Shown here: piece by piece, positions 35,418 to 43,744 of the stretch
Layout: the number at the start of each line of letters is the position of its first letter
How positions within the stretch are numbered: position 1 is the stretch's first letter
Origin: Pseudomonas migulae NBRC 103157
GTDB taxonomy: Bacteria > Pseudomonadota > Gammaproteobacteria > Pseudomonadales > Pseudomonadaceae
Direction: 5' to 3'
Length of the DNA stretch: 64,000 bases
Assembly: GCF_002091715.1 (NCBI RefSeq)
Contig: NZ_BDAG01000004.1
Span: forward strand, 142,042 to 206,041
Position numbers and translations under genes: made by a program
The notes under the pieces: model-generated
Database searches by the model: none
What the model saw: only the letters and a program-made list of their open reading frames with translations
What the model was told of the DNA's origin: nothing

Positions 35418-35574
35418 TGAGGATAAGCGGAAGCTCGTGAAAGCTTCTGTTGCATTCAAATTCGGCGCGTAGTTTCCGGCCAGAATCGGTCCGTCACGAC
35501 AAACCATGGGGGGCTGCTGAGAGGTCTATGCACTAGCCGGTAGTTTTGATTTGGTCGCGTAAGACCATAAGCCT

Positions 35575-35597
35575 AGCCACTAAGCCTGGCTTTTTTT
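35575..35597 (+). terminator. Rho-independent terminator closing the replication operon
   Basis: AGCCA-7 nt-TGGCT followed by TTTTTT. Confidence 0.65.
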
Positions 35598-35814
35598 CGT
35601 CGAATGCTTACAAAGCCGTCATAAACAAAAAATCACAATGATTAGCCTAACTCATTGATTTTGTTGTTGGACTTATACGATCTTGAACCGTGACTAAAGG
35701 ATTATGAGCTGCTTGCTGAAAAGCCAAGGTCTAGTGAATACAGCAAAACTACGCGAATATTGACGCATTGATAGCAGGCCACTTTGACGTAGCATGGTCA
35801 ACCTAGGCAATGTA

Positions 35815-35975
35815 CTTCTACTGTGCCTGTCGTTGAAGAATTAGGTAGCGTCGTGCCAAGCCTGCTCATGAATATACGCTCACTCATGCGTATGCCCGTA
35901 GCGGCTGCATAGCTGTGTACAAAGGGTGTGATACCGGCATACTTCGAAAATTCCCGATCGACATTCGGCGTATGA
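35815..35975 (-). pseudogene. Possible relic of an IS110-type transposase C-terminus
   Basis: Frame reading REFSKYAGITPFVHSYAAATG...SERIFMSRLGTT resembles the C-terminal IS110 pattern (F-x-x-Y-A-G-L/I-T-P ... S-G-T ... R-I-S-x-M-G). No intact gene or ends remain. A weak call made from pattern memory only. Confidence 0.3.
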
Positions 35976-36012
35976 TCTGCGAAAGGCAACAGGCCAAGGA
36001 ATTTAAGACATT

Positions 36013-38958
36013 TTGAGTAAAAATATGAAGGAATCTGTTGCGTTCCAAACGCGGGCGCGAACGATAGACCATTTGGGGCGTGAGCAGATTGCCGACGTCC
36101 CAACCGCCGTAAGCGAATTATGGAAAAATGCTTACGATGCCTACGCGCGGGAGGTCTCCCTGCACATCCACGGTGACGATGTGCCTGTAGCAGTGATGCT
36201 AGATGACGGTCACGGAATGACCCGTGAGCAGTTCCTCCAGAAGTGGCTGGTGGTTGGTACGGAATCAAAGGCAGGGAATGATTCCGTCCCCAAAGAGCTA
36301 CGAAAAGGCTTAACTGAGCGGCCTAAGCAGGGTCAAAAAGGTATCGGAAGGTTGTCTGTCGCGGCATTAGGCGCCACAGCCCTGATAGTTTCCAAGCAAA
36401 CGGGCAACGATTTTGTTGCATGTTTAGTAGATTGGCGACTGTTTGAGAATCCTTATTTGTTATTGCAGGATGTCAAGTTACCTGTAATAGGTTTCTCCGA
36501 GGCCAAAGAACTTCTAGGTCTTTTGCCGGAGATGCAGAAAGCTTTGCTTGAAAATTTATCAGGCTCGCCCGATGACCCTGTACGAGAAGCCAGGTTGAAA
36601 TTCGCTTGGGCCGAGTTCGACAGGTTAGTTATGGAGCGAGACAATGTAAAAGATGCAATATCCGCACAAATAAAATTCTCTGCAGAACAGAAATTTAATA
36701 TAGATAAGCTCTTGGTGGAGTGGCCTGTCTGGGAAGGGGCGAAGGACTCTGGAACGGCTATTATAATTTCTGAGCTGAACTCAGCACTTCTAACCTGGGT
36801 TTCGGATGGTGTTGCTGGACAATCTGATGAATCTGCCTCTATAAAGGCGTCCATGATACGGACATTGTCAGGTTTTTCGGACCCTTATAGCCCACTAAAT
36901 GAGGCTCTTAATTATAGCGTTGTGGTCCATGATCGCTCTGGGGAAAAAATAGTAGTTAGCCAGGAAGACGATTATGGAATTGAATTTATAGAAAGTCTCG
37001 ATCACAGCTTAATTGGAAGTGTTGATGAATACGGTGTATTTCGTGGGAGAGTGACGGTCTTTGGGAAGGATATTGGCAATGTGGAAATTGTACCGTCTCA
37101 TCCCGTCCCGACATCGTATAAAGATAGAGTAGGTAAATTTTCACTTTGTATTGGTGCATTTGAACCGCTGGTTAGAACAAGTTCGCTAAGCGAAGACATT
37201 TATGCAAAGGTTAAGGATCGAGCGGAAAGCCACTCCGGGTTAAATGTTTATAGAGATGGGCTTAGGGTTATGCCATACGGGCGTCCTGAGAATGATTTTT
37301 TCAAAATCGAAGAGCGCCGACAATTTCACGCCGGCCGCGAATTTTGGGCAAGCAGGCGAATTTTTGGACGCATAGCAATTAGTCGCGCAGGTAATCCAAA
37401 TCTACGAGACAAGGCGGGGCGCGAAGGATTAATTGATAACGGGGCTAGTAGAGCAATTCAATCACTCATAATAGACCTGCTCAAAGTAACTGCGAGACGG
37501 TATTTTGGTGGTGATGCTCCAGTACGAAAAGAATTGCTGCCCGGAGTAGAAGCCGAGAATAATGCGGCGGCCAAAAACGCCAAACAAGCCAGAAGCGGTC
37601 AGCTAAACAATTTTAAAGCATATGTCAAAAATCAGTTACCTGAGTTGGAGTTGGCTTTGACTCGGGTAGACTCTTTAGCTGAACAGCTAAAAATAATCTT
37701 AGCCAAACAAGACTTGGAAGAGCTTTGGAAACTATCTGAAAAAGTTGATGAGCTTGAGGATATGCGGACAGATCTTAAGCTGCCGCCCAAACCGAAAACT
37801 TTAGGAAAGTTCGAGGAAAAATACAGGGAGTATAGAGACCAGTATGTAGTATTGGCCGAGATGGCAGAATCAGTCCGGCGGGAATGGGCATTTGAAACTG
37901 AGAGGCTCAACGCAAAGCCAGCAATTGACGTTGTTAAAAATCGATTTGCAAGTAGTCAGGGTGCGATTGCGGATCAGCTTGTACGTTGGCGCCGCTCGAT
38001 TATTGACATGTTAGCATCAGAGCAGACAAGAATTACAAGCGACATTCAATTAGACCAGAAAGAGTTTTACAAAAAAGTTTCTCCTTTATTGTTTGAGGTT
38101 GAAGAGGGGCGCGTATCTTTGAGTGCAGCTCTCTCTGAAATTGATGAGGTAAAAGTCCAGCTAAATGAAAGTTTCTCTGCTAGATATGAGGCTTATAAGA
38201 GAAGCCTAGAACAACTTTCCAAAGGGATAGATTTAGACGGTGCATTTGCTTACGTGGGCGCTCGAACTGAAACTCTAGAAGGTAGACTAGAGAAAATTCA
38301 AAGTCTAGCTCAAGTTGGAATTAGTGTAGAGATACTTAGCCATGAACTACACGTCTTAGATCGTCGACTTCAAACAAGCCTCGACCGATTACCCTCGGAC
38401 ATAAAACAGACGAAGGAATACGCAGAAGCGAATTGGGCTAGGCATGAGCTCGTAGAACGGCTTCGGTTTTTGTCACAAATGCAGGTCTCCGGCAACGACA
38501 TTCGTCAACGAATAACGGGTGAAAAAGTAGAAGAGTATCTTAGAGCTTTTTTCTCTAGTTCCCTCGATGAGTTAAAAGTTTCATTAAGAGTATCGGCCAA
38601 GTTTAAGTCAGTCGGTTTTTATGAATACCCATCTAGAATATTCCCGGTATTTATAAACTTGATTAATAATTCGTTGTATTGGCTGCCCGCGAGCGGCGAA
38701 AAAGTAGTCGAGATCGATGTCGTAGATGGCTCGGTTGTTGTTTGTGATAATGGGCCTGGGATCGATGCAGATGATATAAGCAATTTATTCGAGTTGTTTT
38801 TCACTAGACGCATACGCGGTCGAGGTGTAGGTCTGTATTTATGCCGACAGACTTTGGCGGCTGGTGGACATACAATTTCTTATACCAATGAAAAACCTTG
38901 GAAGCTACTGTCGGGCGCTTGCTTTGTAATTACGTTACGGAATGGATTCGATGCCTGA
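36013..38958 (+). CDS. Dual-GHKL ATPase with histidine-kinase C-terminus (candidate defence sensor kinase)
   Basis: A 981-aa protein. The N-terminus is a MORC/Hsp90-like GHKL ATPase (HATPase_c_3 type): N-box TAVSELWKNAYDA (31-43), DDGHGM (64-69), GQKGIGRLS (107-115). A middle domain (about 240-480) and coiled coils (about 520-770) follow. Then comes an H-box ILSHELHVLDRRLQ with candidate phospho-acceptor His777 and a second, kinase-type ATPase: NLINNSLYW (882-890), DNGPGI (912-917), LFELFFTRR, GRGVGLYL (936-943). No membrane segment. The TTG start at 36013 (AAGGA 12 bases upstream) is preferred; ATG 36025 is the alternative. Overlaps the receiver gene. A+T-rich. Confidence 0.82.
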   Translation: MSKNMKESVAFQTRARTIDHLGREQIADVPTAVSELWKNAYDAYAREVSLHIHGDDVPVAVMLDDGHGMTREQFLQKWLVVGTESKAGNDSVPKELRKGLTERPKQGQKGIGRLSVAALGATALIVSKQTGNDFVACLVDWRLFENPYLLLQDVKLPVIGFSEAKELLGLLPEMQKALLENLSGSPDDPVREARLKFAWAEFDRLVMERDNVKDAISAQIKFSAEQKFNIDKLLVEWPVWEGAKDSGTAIIISELNSALLTWVSDGVAGQSDESASIKASMIRTLSGFSDPYSPLNEALNYSVVVHDRSGEKIVVSQEDDYGIEFIESLDHSLIGSVDEYGVFRGRVTVFGKDIGNVEIVPSHPVPTSYKDRVGKFSLCIGAFEPLVRTSSLSEDIYAKVKDRAESHSGLNVYRDGLRVMPYGRPENDFFKIEERRQFHAGREFWASRRIFGRIAISRAGNPNLRDKAGREGLIDNGASRAIQSLIIDLLKVTARRYFGGDAPVRKELLPGVEAENNAAAKNAKQARSGQLNNFKAYVKNQLPELELALTRVDSLAEQLKIILAKQDLEELWKLSEKVDELEDMRTDLKLPPKPKTLGKFEEKYREYRDQYVVLAEMAESVRREWAFETERLNAKPAIDVVKNRFASSQGAIADQLVRWRRSIIDMLASEQTRITSDIQLDQKEFYKKVSPLLFEVEEGRVSLSAALSEIDEVKVQLNESFSARYEAYKRSLEQLSKGIDLDGAFAYVGARTETLEGRLEKIQSLAQVGISVEILSHELHVLDRRLQTSLDRLPSDIKQTKEYAEANWARHELVERLRFLSQMQVSGNDIRQRITGEKVEEYLRAFFSSSLDELKVSLRVSAKFKSVGFYEYPSRIFPVFINLINNSLYWLPASGEKVVEIDVVDGSVVVCDNGPGIDADDISNLFELFFTRRIRGRGVGLYLCRQTLAAGGHTISYTNEKPWKLLSGACFVITLRNGFDA

Positions 38959-40642
38959 TATTACACCGGAATTGCTGAAAGAAGCCTTTATTGATCCTAT
39001 TCGCTTCGCTCTCGTGCTTGACGATGATTTTCCCACATACGCCCAAATGGCTCGCCAGGAAAGTCGAAAGTTTGATTATGAGCGCGCTGGGAGCTTATTT
39101 GAATTTTGCCGAGGACAGGGCTGGCTGTGTGATGTCGATAATGCCGTTCAAGTGGCTGAGGAGTTCGAACGAGCAAAACATCTTAATCAATCAGATCTGT
39201 TGGTTTTGGATTTTCATCTGGACTCGGATAATCCCGAGGACCCAACGAAAGCTCTGGGCGTCCTGCAGTCACTAGCGATATCAAATCATTTTAATATTGT
39301 GATTATTTATACGGCTGCTTCCCCTGCAGATGTCGCGCGAGATGTGGCCTATAGCTTGGGGGGCGGCTGCGAAGTCAGCGCAGCTGAATTACTAGAAGTT
39401 AATGACTTCTTTGAGGGGTTGGACCCTGAGGACTATGATGCCATTAAGGCTGAGTGCAACGTAGAAATAGTCCAAGGCTTTCTCGGGTCAGACAATAGAG
39501 GTGCTAGTGCCCGACAGTTGATCAAACTCTTACACGAAAAAGGTATAAAAAAACCACTTACACGCTCGGCTATTGGCGTTTTGTGTCGAGAATATTTGGA
39601 AAGCAAATTGTCTGCGGATGTTTTAAGCTCACGCCAAACCGGGGCAAAAGTAGAAGTCTGCTTTTCTGATGCGCAGCCAATGTGGATTGCCGAGGGGAAT
39701 CTGTTTGCTGTTATTGTAAATAAAAGCAATCCAGTGACCGTGCTTCTAGAGCAGTTGCACGCTGCGCTTATCTCGTGGGATCCTTCGCCTCTAAGATTAC
39801 TGATGATTCATGCTCGTGCGGCGCTAGAGAAAGTTGGCACCACCGTAGATGCAAAAGTCTTAGAAACACCTCGTCGCCAGGCGGGCTGGCTATTGCGAAT
39901 TATAGCCTCAACAACGGCTGCCGAGCGCCGTAGTCATATCAGGGACTTATATAGTAGGCTTTTTGAAAAACTCATACTTGAGGTTGATGACATCGTAGTC
40001 GGCTTTGGAGCTAGACTACTTGATGGTGTGAAAGGTACACCTGTTGAAGTAGCGGCTCGAATGGCGAAGGCGTCCGGGCTTTCAAATCTGGACATTTATC
40101 ACGCACTAAATGAGTATTTGTGTTCAGACGCTCATGCTGAAGGTGCGATGACTACTGGAGTTGTCTTCAGAGCTCCCAAAGATGGTGGGCATAACTATTG
40201 GTTATGCGCTTCACCAGCTTGCGATCTTGTCGAGGGCCAAAACAATATAGGGTGGGATAAGGAATTACACCCTTACCGCCCAATAAGTACTATCAGGCTA
40301 ACGCCTGTAAATGGTTTGCAAAAGCGTTTGGAGGTAGCTACCGAAGGAAGGGACATTTTCCTTTTTATAGATGGTGTTCCTGTCGTGCTTGAAGTTGCAG
40401 ATGGGACAACAAGGAAAATGAAACTTGAGACTATGCTTCTGTCCGGTGGAGGCGCAATTGTAAATGCGAAGTTCTCAGGTTTAATTATTGGGCCAAACGA
40501 TGATGGTTTGCCAAATATGATAGCTACGGAATTTGAGTCTCTCGCGTTATTGCGATCCGATTACGCGAACAAATTTCTCGCGGAGTCCGGTTATCAGCGT
40601 GCGAGGATTGGTGTTGATTTCGTGTGTCTTCCAAAGCCCTAA
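38942..40642 (+). CDS. Receiver-domain protein with large uncharacterised output region
   Basis: A 566-aa partner of the preceding kinase. N-terminal receiver (about 20-170): acidic LDDD (26-29), phospho-acceptor Asp90 in LLVLDFHLD, Thr124 in VIIYTAAS; the usual Lys is not obvious. The remaining 400 residues (ILEVDDIVVGFGARLLDG..., GGHNYWLCASPACDLVEGQ..., FLFIDGVPVVLEVADG) match no DNA-binding, nuclease or cyclase motif I know. Its start lies inside the kinase gene (17-bp overlap; ATG 38951 is the better-spaced alternative with GGA 9 bases upstream), so the two are co-made. Confidence 0.75.
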   Translation: MDSMPDITPELLKEAFIDPIRFALVLDDDFPTYAQMARQESRKFDYERAGSLFEFCRGQGWLCDVDNAVQVAEEFERAKHLNQSDLLVLDFHLDSDNPEDPTKALGVLQSLAISNHFNIVIIYTAASPADVARDVAYSLGGGCEVSAAELLEVNDFFEGLDPEDYDAIKAECNVEIVQGFLGSDNRGASARQLIKLLHEKGIKKPLTRSAIGVLCREYLESKLSADVLSSRQTGAKVEVCFSDAQPMWIAEGNLFAVIVNKSNPVTVLLEQLHAALISWDPSPLRLLMIHARAALEKVGTTVDAKVLETPRRQAGWLLRIIASTTAAERRSHIRDLYSRLFEKLILEVDDIVVGFGARLLDGVKGTPVEVAARMAKASGLSNLDIYHALNEYLCSDAHAEGAMTTGVVFRAPKDGGHNYWLCASPACDLVEGQNNIGWDKELHPYRPISTIRLTPVNGLQKRLEVATEGRDIFLFIDGVPVVLEVADGTTRKMKLETMLLSGGGAIVNAKFSGLIIGPNDDGLPNMIATEFESLALLRSDYANKFLAESGYQRARIGVDFVCLPKP

Positions 40643-40660
40643 AAGTGAGGACGAGCTTGA

Positions 40661-41851
40661 TCAGCTCGCTCTCATAAGAGCTTGCGAGATTTTTTCAATG
40701 ATAGCTTGCCCCAGGAGAATGGGAACTGCGTTGCCAATTTGTTCGCCAGCAGCCATTAGTCCTCCACTGAAGACAAAGTTGTCAGGGAAAGTCTGGAATC
40801 TTGCCGCTTGGCGTAGTGTAATTCCATGGTTTTCCGTCGGATGCACAAAACGACCTTTAGACGGATTTATGCAGGCGGTGGTCATAGTAGGACCTGGTTT
40901 AGACGGATTAATCCTCCCATATACATCGTTATGCCCACCGTGGCCTTCATGGCACTTGAGGACTCGTCCCGAGTCAGATCGACTTCCGCCGTTGATAGGA
41001 GTATTTTTAAATAATTCGATTAGTGCTTCAGAGTGATTCATATGTCTGTCATTAGGGTCATCTAACAAAGTTTTGCCGAAAACCTCTGAAGCATTTAACC
41101 AGAATGGTCTTCCCTCTCGGACGTTATCTGGAGTGCCTGGTGCTACATGCGTGGGCGCAGGGGGCCATGTGATATCGAACGGCCTCTCTTTATCAATACC
41201 TAGAATAAATACCCTTTTGCGATTTTGAGGGACGCCATAATCGCATGCGTTGAGAACTACTGGAGGAAAAAGATCGTATTTAGCTTTTTTACCCATTGAA
41301 TAGAAGTTTTCAAGGTATTCAGCGTGGCGAGGCCATAAAAGCCCCGGAACGTTTTCTACTAAAAAGACTCTTGGTCTAATTTTCTTTACATAATCAAAGT
41401 ATCGAGATAATAGCTCGTTTCGTGGATCTCCAACGCCTTGATTATTAAGCCGATGGCTAGAAAACCCTTGGCATGGTGGGCCGCCAATTATTATATCGCA
41501 CTCACCTGCTGCAACCCCCCAACTAGCTAGGGCATCATCTGGTTCTAAAGGGAGTATGTCGGCATTTATAATTGGTACCAGTTTTCCAGCAGACTTTGAA
41601 ATGTTTAGAGCATACGTTTCAGCCGCTTTTTTATTGATCTCTAATGCGCCAATTACGTTTACTCCGGCCTTAATGGCTCCGAGCGAAAAGCCGCCGGCGC
41701 CAGCGAATAGGTCGATGCACTTAGGAGCATAAGGAGGCGAGAGGGGGGCAAAGGTGTCACTAGGGCCAGACTCTGCCAGCGGAGGGCTAAGTTCCGACTC
41801 TTGAGGATCTATCACGATTTCTTGCATTCCCAACCCACGTTCAAAATTCAT
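40661..41851 (-). CDS. DNA cytosine-5 methyltransferase (Dcm-like)
   Basis: A 396-aa C5-cytosine methyltransferase. Motif I IDLFAGAGGFSLG (46-58), motif IV GGPPCQGFS with catalytic Cys127, motif VI VENVPG (Glu166), motif VIII QNRKRVFILG, target-recognition region about 215-335, motif X QIGNAVP. Convergent with the receiver gene (18 bp between stops). No restriction endonuclease or Vsr gene is recognisable beside it. The start may be 41851 or ATG 41827. A+T-rich like its neighbours. It may mark self DNA for the kinase/receiver pair or be an orphan modification enzyme. Confidence 0.9.
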   Translation of the reverse strand: MNFERGLGMQEIVIDPQESELSPPLAESGPSDTFAPLSPPYAPKCIDLFAGAGGFSLGAIKAGVNVIGALEINKKAAETYALNISKSAGKLVPIINADILPLEPDDALASWGVAAGECDIIIGGPPCQGFSSHRLNNQGVGDPRNELLSRYFDYVKKIRPRVFLVENVPGLLWPRHAEYLENFYSMGKKAKYDLFPPVVLNACDYGVPQNRKRVFILGIDKERPFDITWPPAPTHVAPGTPDNVREGRPFWLNASEVFGKTLLDDPNDRHMNHSEALIELFKNTPINGGSRSDSGRVLKCHEGHGGHNDVYGRINPSKPGPTMTTACINPSKGRFVHPTENHGITLRQAARFQTFPDNFVFSGGLMAAGEQIGNAVPILLGQAIIEKISQALMRAS

Positions 41852-42446
41852 TCATTCTAGAGATATGCTCAGCGGGCGCAACGGGCAGCATCACTATCGG
41901 ACAATGTTCGTGTTCGGCACTGCACCGCGTACTGCTGTGTCACGGCTCCTGTTGCATGAAATGGGTATCAATATGGATTCTCGTCATCGGCAGCGTTGGC
42001 ACGGCACTCAAAGAAACTGATGTTTTTACAGCTGGGCCATTGGAGACGTTGCTCCGAAAGGCTACTTCGAGCCTAAAGTTGTCCTTTCTGAATGGCTGCT
42101 TCTGGTCGATTGCGGTGTTGAGTTTTCCAATTTTGTAGACGCTGACGTAACACCTGTTTGGCTTGTAACACCCTACTCACGTAAAAGCAGAACGACGTGT
42201 AACTCCAATAAAATCTTTACAATTCAATTGGTTATGACCATCTGCAACACCCGCTACACCTGTAACACCTCTTTTCTAGCCCCCCACACCCCATAGGTGA
42301 TAGCGCCGTCAGCGGAAACAGTACTGGCTTGCAATCGAATAATTCAGAATTCGAACATCTGCTCGCCACACTCCAGGACGTTAGGACGGTGGCGTCTGCC
42401 AATAACGAACAGGGGAGATGTATCGACCGCGGCACTGACATTGCCT
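41852..42446. other. Non-coding stretch with GTAACACC motifs and a possible gene relic
   Basis: GTAACACC at 42147, 42165 and 42262 and GCAACACC at 42244 are the complement of the GGTGTTAC motif near the integrase. An open stretch 42020-42178 (SWAIGDVAPKGYF...WLLLVDCGVEFSNFV) looks protein-like but lacks a start and follows an in-frame TGA, so it may be a dead gene end. Confidence 0.45.
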
Positions 42447-42505
42447 GGGACCCTAGGGATATTCGGTGGGTACGGGGTCGGAAACCCGCGTGATCGTGTT
42501 AGCGG
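42447..42505 (+). repeat. 59-bp element, copy 1 (direct)
   Basis: Begins GGGACCCTAGGG, has GGGTACGGGG and AACCCGCG in the middle, ends GTTAGCGG. Followed at once by GGTGAAC iterons. Confidence 0.75.
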
Positions 42506-42520
42506 AAAAGTGCACAGCTT

Positions 42521-42555
42521 AGTGAACAGGTGAACCTGGTGAACTGCTGTTCACC
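42521..42555. repeat. Four GGTGAACAG-type iterons (P4 alpha-site-like)
   Basis: AGTGAACAG (42521), GGTGAACCT (42529), GGTGAACTG (42538), inverted CTGTTCACC (42547), spaced 8-9 bp. P4 alpha protein binds GGTGAACAG/T-type iterons at ori1 and crr. The element encodes an alpha-like protein. Confidence 0.7.
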
Positions 42556-42588
42556 TGTGCATTTGCCCTATCGCTTGGTAGCTCGCCG

Positions 42589-42647
42589 GGGACCCTGGGC
42601 ATTTCGATTGGGTACGGGGCAAAGAACCCGCGCGTTCGCGTTAGCGG
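42589..42647 (+). repeat. 59-bp element, copy 2 (direct)
   Basis: Begins GGGACCCTGGGC, has GGGTACGGGG and AACCCGCG, ends TTAGCGG; 142 bp from copy 1 start to start. Confidence 0.75.
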
Positions 42648-42663
42648 CTGGATTTTTTAAGTT

Positions 42664-42698
42664 GGTTGACAGGTTGACGGCGTTGACTCGGTTGACCA
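42664..42698 (+). repeat. Four GGTTGAC-type iterons
   Basis: GGTTGACAG (42664), GGTTGACGG (42672), CGTTGACTC (42681), GGTTGACCA (42690). They sit after copy 2 exactly as the GGTGAAC set sits after copy 1, so they look like a diverged duplicate. Confidence 0.65.
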
Positions 42699-42725
42699 AC
42701 GCCAAGCGTGCGTTATCAGCAACAC

Positions 42726-42768
42726 AAAGGGGCATCATTACCGACACGGTAACGATGCCCCTTTTTCT
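42726..42768. terminator. Strong bidirectional terminator between converging element copies
   Basis: AAAGGGGCATC...GATGCCCCTTT with inner TTACC/GGTAA; T-run on the plus strand and A-run giving T on the minus strand. Would stop rightward RNA from copies 1-2 and leftward RNA from the repeat-protein gene and copy 3. Confidence 0.88.
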
Positions 42769-42821
42769 TCAAGATCCTTTCAATTTCAACGTTTGAAATT
42801 TCAGTAAGCTGCGTAGCCTGT

Positions 42822-42879
42822 CGCTAACACGATGCCGCGGGTTTCCGACCCCGTGTAGCAACAGTTCTCCCAGGGTCCC
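42822..42879 (-). repeat. 59-bp element, copy 3 (inverted)
   Basis: Read leftward: GGGACCCTGGG ... CGGGGTCGGAAACCCGCG ... GTTAGCG. It lies in the 3' region of the repeat-protein gene, on the same strand as that gene. Confidence 0.72.
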
Positions 42880-42930
42880 CAGCAGCTTTCGGTAACCCGG
42901 GAGGGAAAGTTTAGAGGCATCTCCTTTCAG

Positions 42931-43569
42931 TTATGCGCAAACCCATTGTCCATTTGGATTCTGATGGGCACCGGCATGGGCGCCACCACAGACCCAGGTG
43001 CCATTAGGGTTCTGATGAGCACCAGCATGGGCACCGCCACAAACCCAGGTTCCATCGGGATTCTGGTGGGCGCCGGCATGGGCACCGCCACAGACCCAGG
43101 TGCCATTCGGATTCTGATGAGCTCCGGCATGGGCGCCGCCACAAACCCAGGTGCCGTCTGGATTCTTATGGGCACCGGCATGGACACCGCCACAAACCCA
43201 GGTTCCATCGGGATTCTGATGGGCACCGGCATGGGCGTCACCACAGACCCAGGTGCCATTCGGATTCTGATGTGCTCCGGCATGTGCGCCACCACAGACC
43301 CAGGTGCCATCGGGATTCTGATGAGCTCCAGCATGGGCACCGCCACAGACCCAGGTGCCATTCGGATTCTGATGGGCACCGGCATGGGCACCACCACAGA
43401 CCCAGGTGCCATTAGGATTTTGATGGGCACCGGCATGGGCACCACCGCAAACCCAGCTTCCATCTGGATTCTGATGGGCTCCAGCATGCGCTCGACCACA
43501 CACCCAACGGCCATCAGGGCTCTGATGCGCTCCGGCATGACCGGTGGCTGACTTGTTATCCATAGACAT
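42931..43569 (-). CDS. Tandem 17-residue repeat protein with conserved Cys/His/Trp
   Basis: 212 aa from MSMDNKSATG, followed by twelve head-to-tail copies of a 17-residue unit, consensus HAGAHQNPDGTWVCGGA (51 bp each at DNA level). Every unit keeps two His, Trp and Cys; Asn/Asp alternate at position 9. The array runs to the stop (NPNGQWVCA). No signal peptide, so a cytoplasmic metal-binding or scaffold role is possible; I recognise no family. ATG 43569 has GGA nine bases upstream; frames from 43704 add 45 residues without support. Copy number may vary by slippage. Confidence 0.72.
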   Translation of the reverse strand: MSMDNKSATGHAGAHQSPDGRWVCGRAHAGAHQNPDGSWVCGGAHAGAHQNPNGTWVCGGAHAGAHQNPNGTWVCGGAHAGAHQNPDGTWVCGGAHAGAHQNPNGTWVCGDAHAGAHQNPDGTWVCGGVHAGAHKNPDGTWVCGGAHAGAHQNPNGTWVCGGAHAGAHQNPDGTWVCGGAHAGAHQNPNGTWVCGGAHAGAHQNPNGQWVCA

Positions 43570-43744
43570 TTTCAATATTCCATTTGCAGGTGGAGGATCA
43601 CTGATAGCTGCTTTCCATTCGACGCATGCGCACCGCGCCGTACTTGAGGCTAAGCCACCACCCCACAGAACACCACACCTCCAGCTCTTTGCTTGAGCCG
43701 GCATGCTACGGAATGTTTAAAAATCCAATCTCAGCATCCGGCGG

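Larger units (their letters stand above)
35418..36012. other. Gap of about 600 bp at the junction with the A+T-richer cargo
   Basis: Holds a terminator (35575-35597) and, on the minus strand, a possible transposase relic (35815-35975). Base composition changes here toward A+T. No intact gene seen. Confidence 0.6.

Noticed and set aside
35798..36268. 156-codon minus-strand frame overlapping the kinase start
   Set aside because: It crosses the coding start of the 981-aa protein; only its downstream third resembles a transposase, so it is listed as a relic, not a gene.
36013..41851. Classical type II restriction-modification system
   Set aside because: There is a methyltransferase but no recognisable endonuclease or Vsr; the partner genes are ATPase/receiver type.
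42447..42879. CRISPR array
   Set aside because: Only three copies, one inverted, with unequal spacing and no cas genes.
42946..43551. 201-codon plus-strand and second minus-strand frames over the 51-bp repeats
   Set aside because: Open only because the unit is a multiple of three; the chosen frame alone has a ribosome site and a balanced Cys/His/Trp composition.
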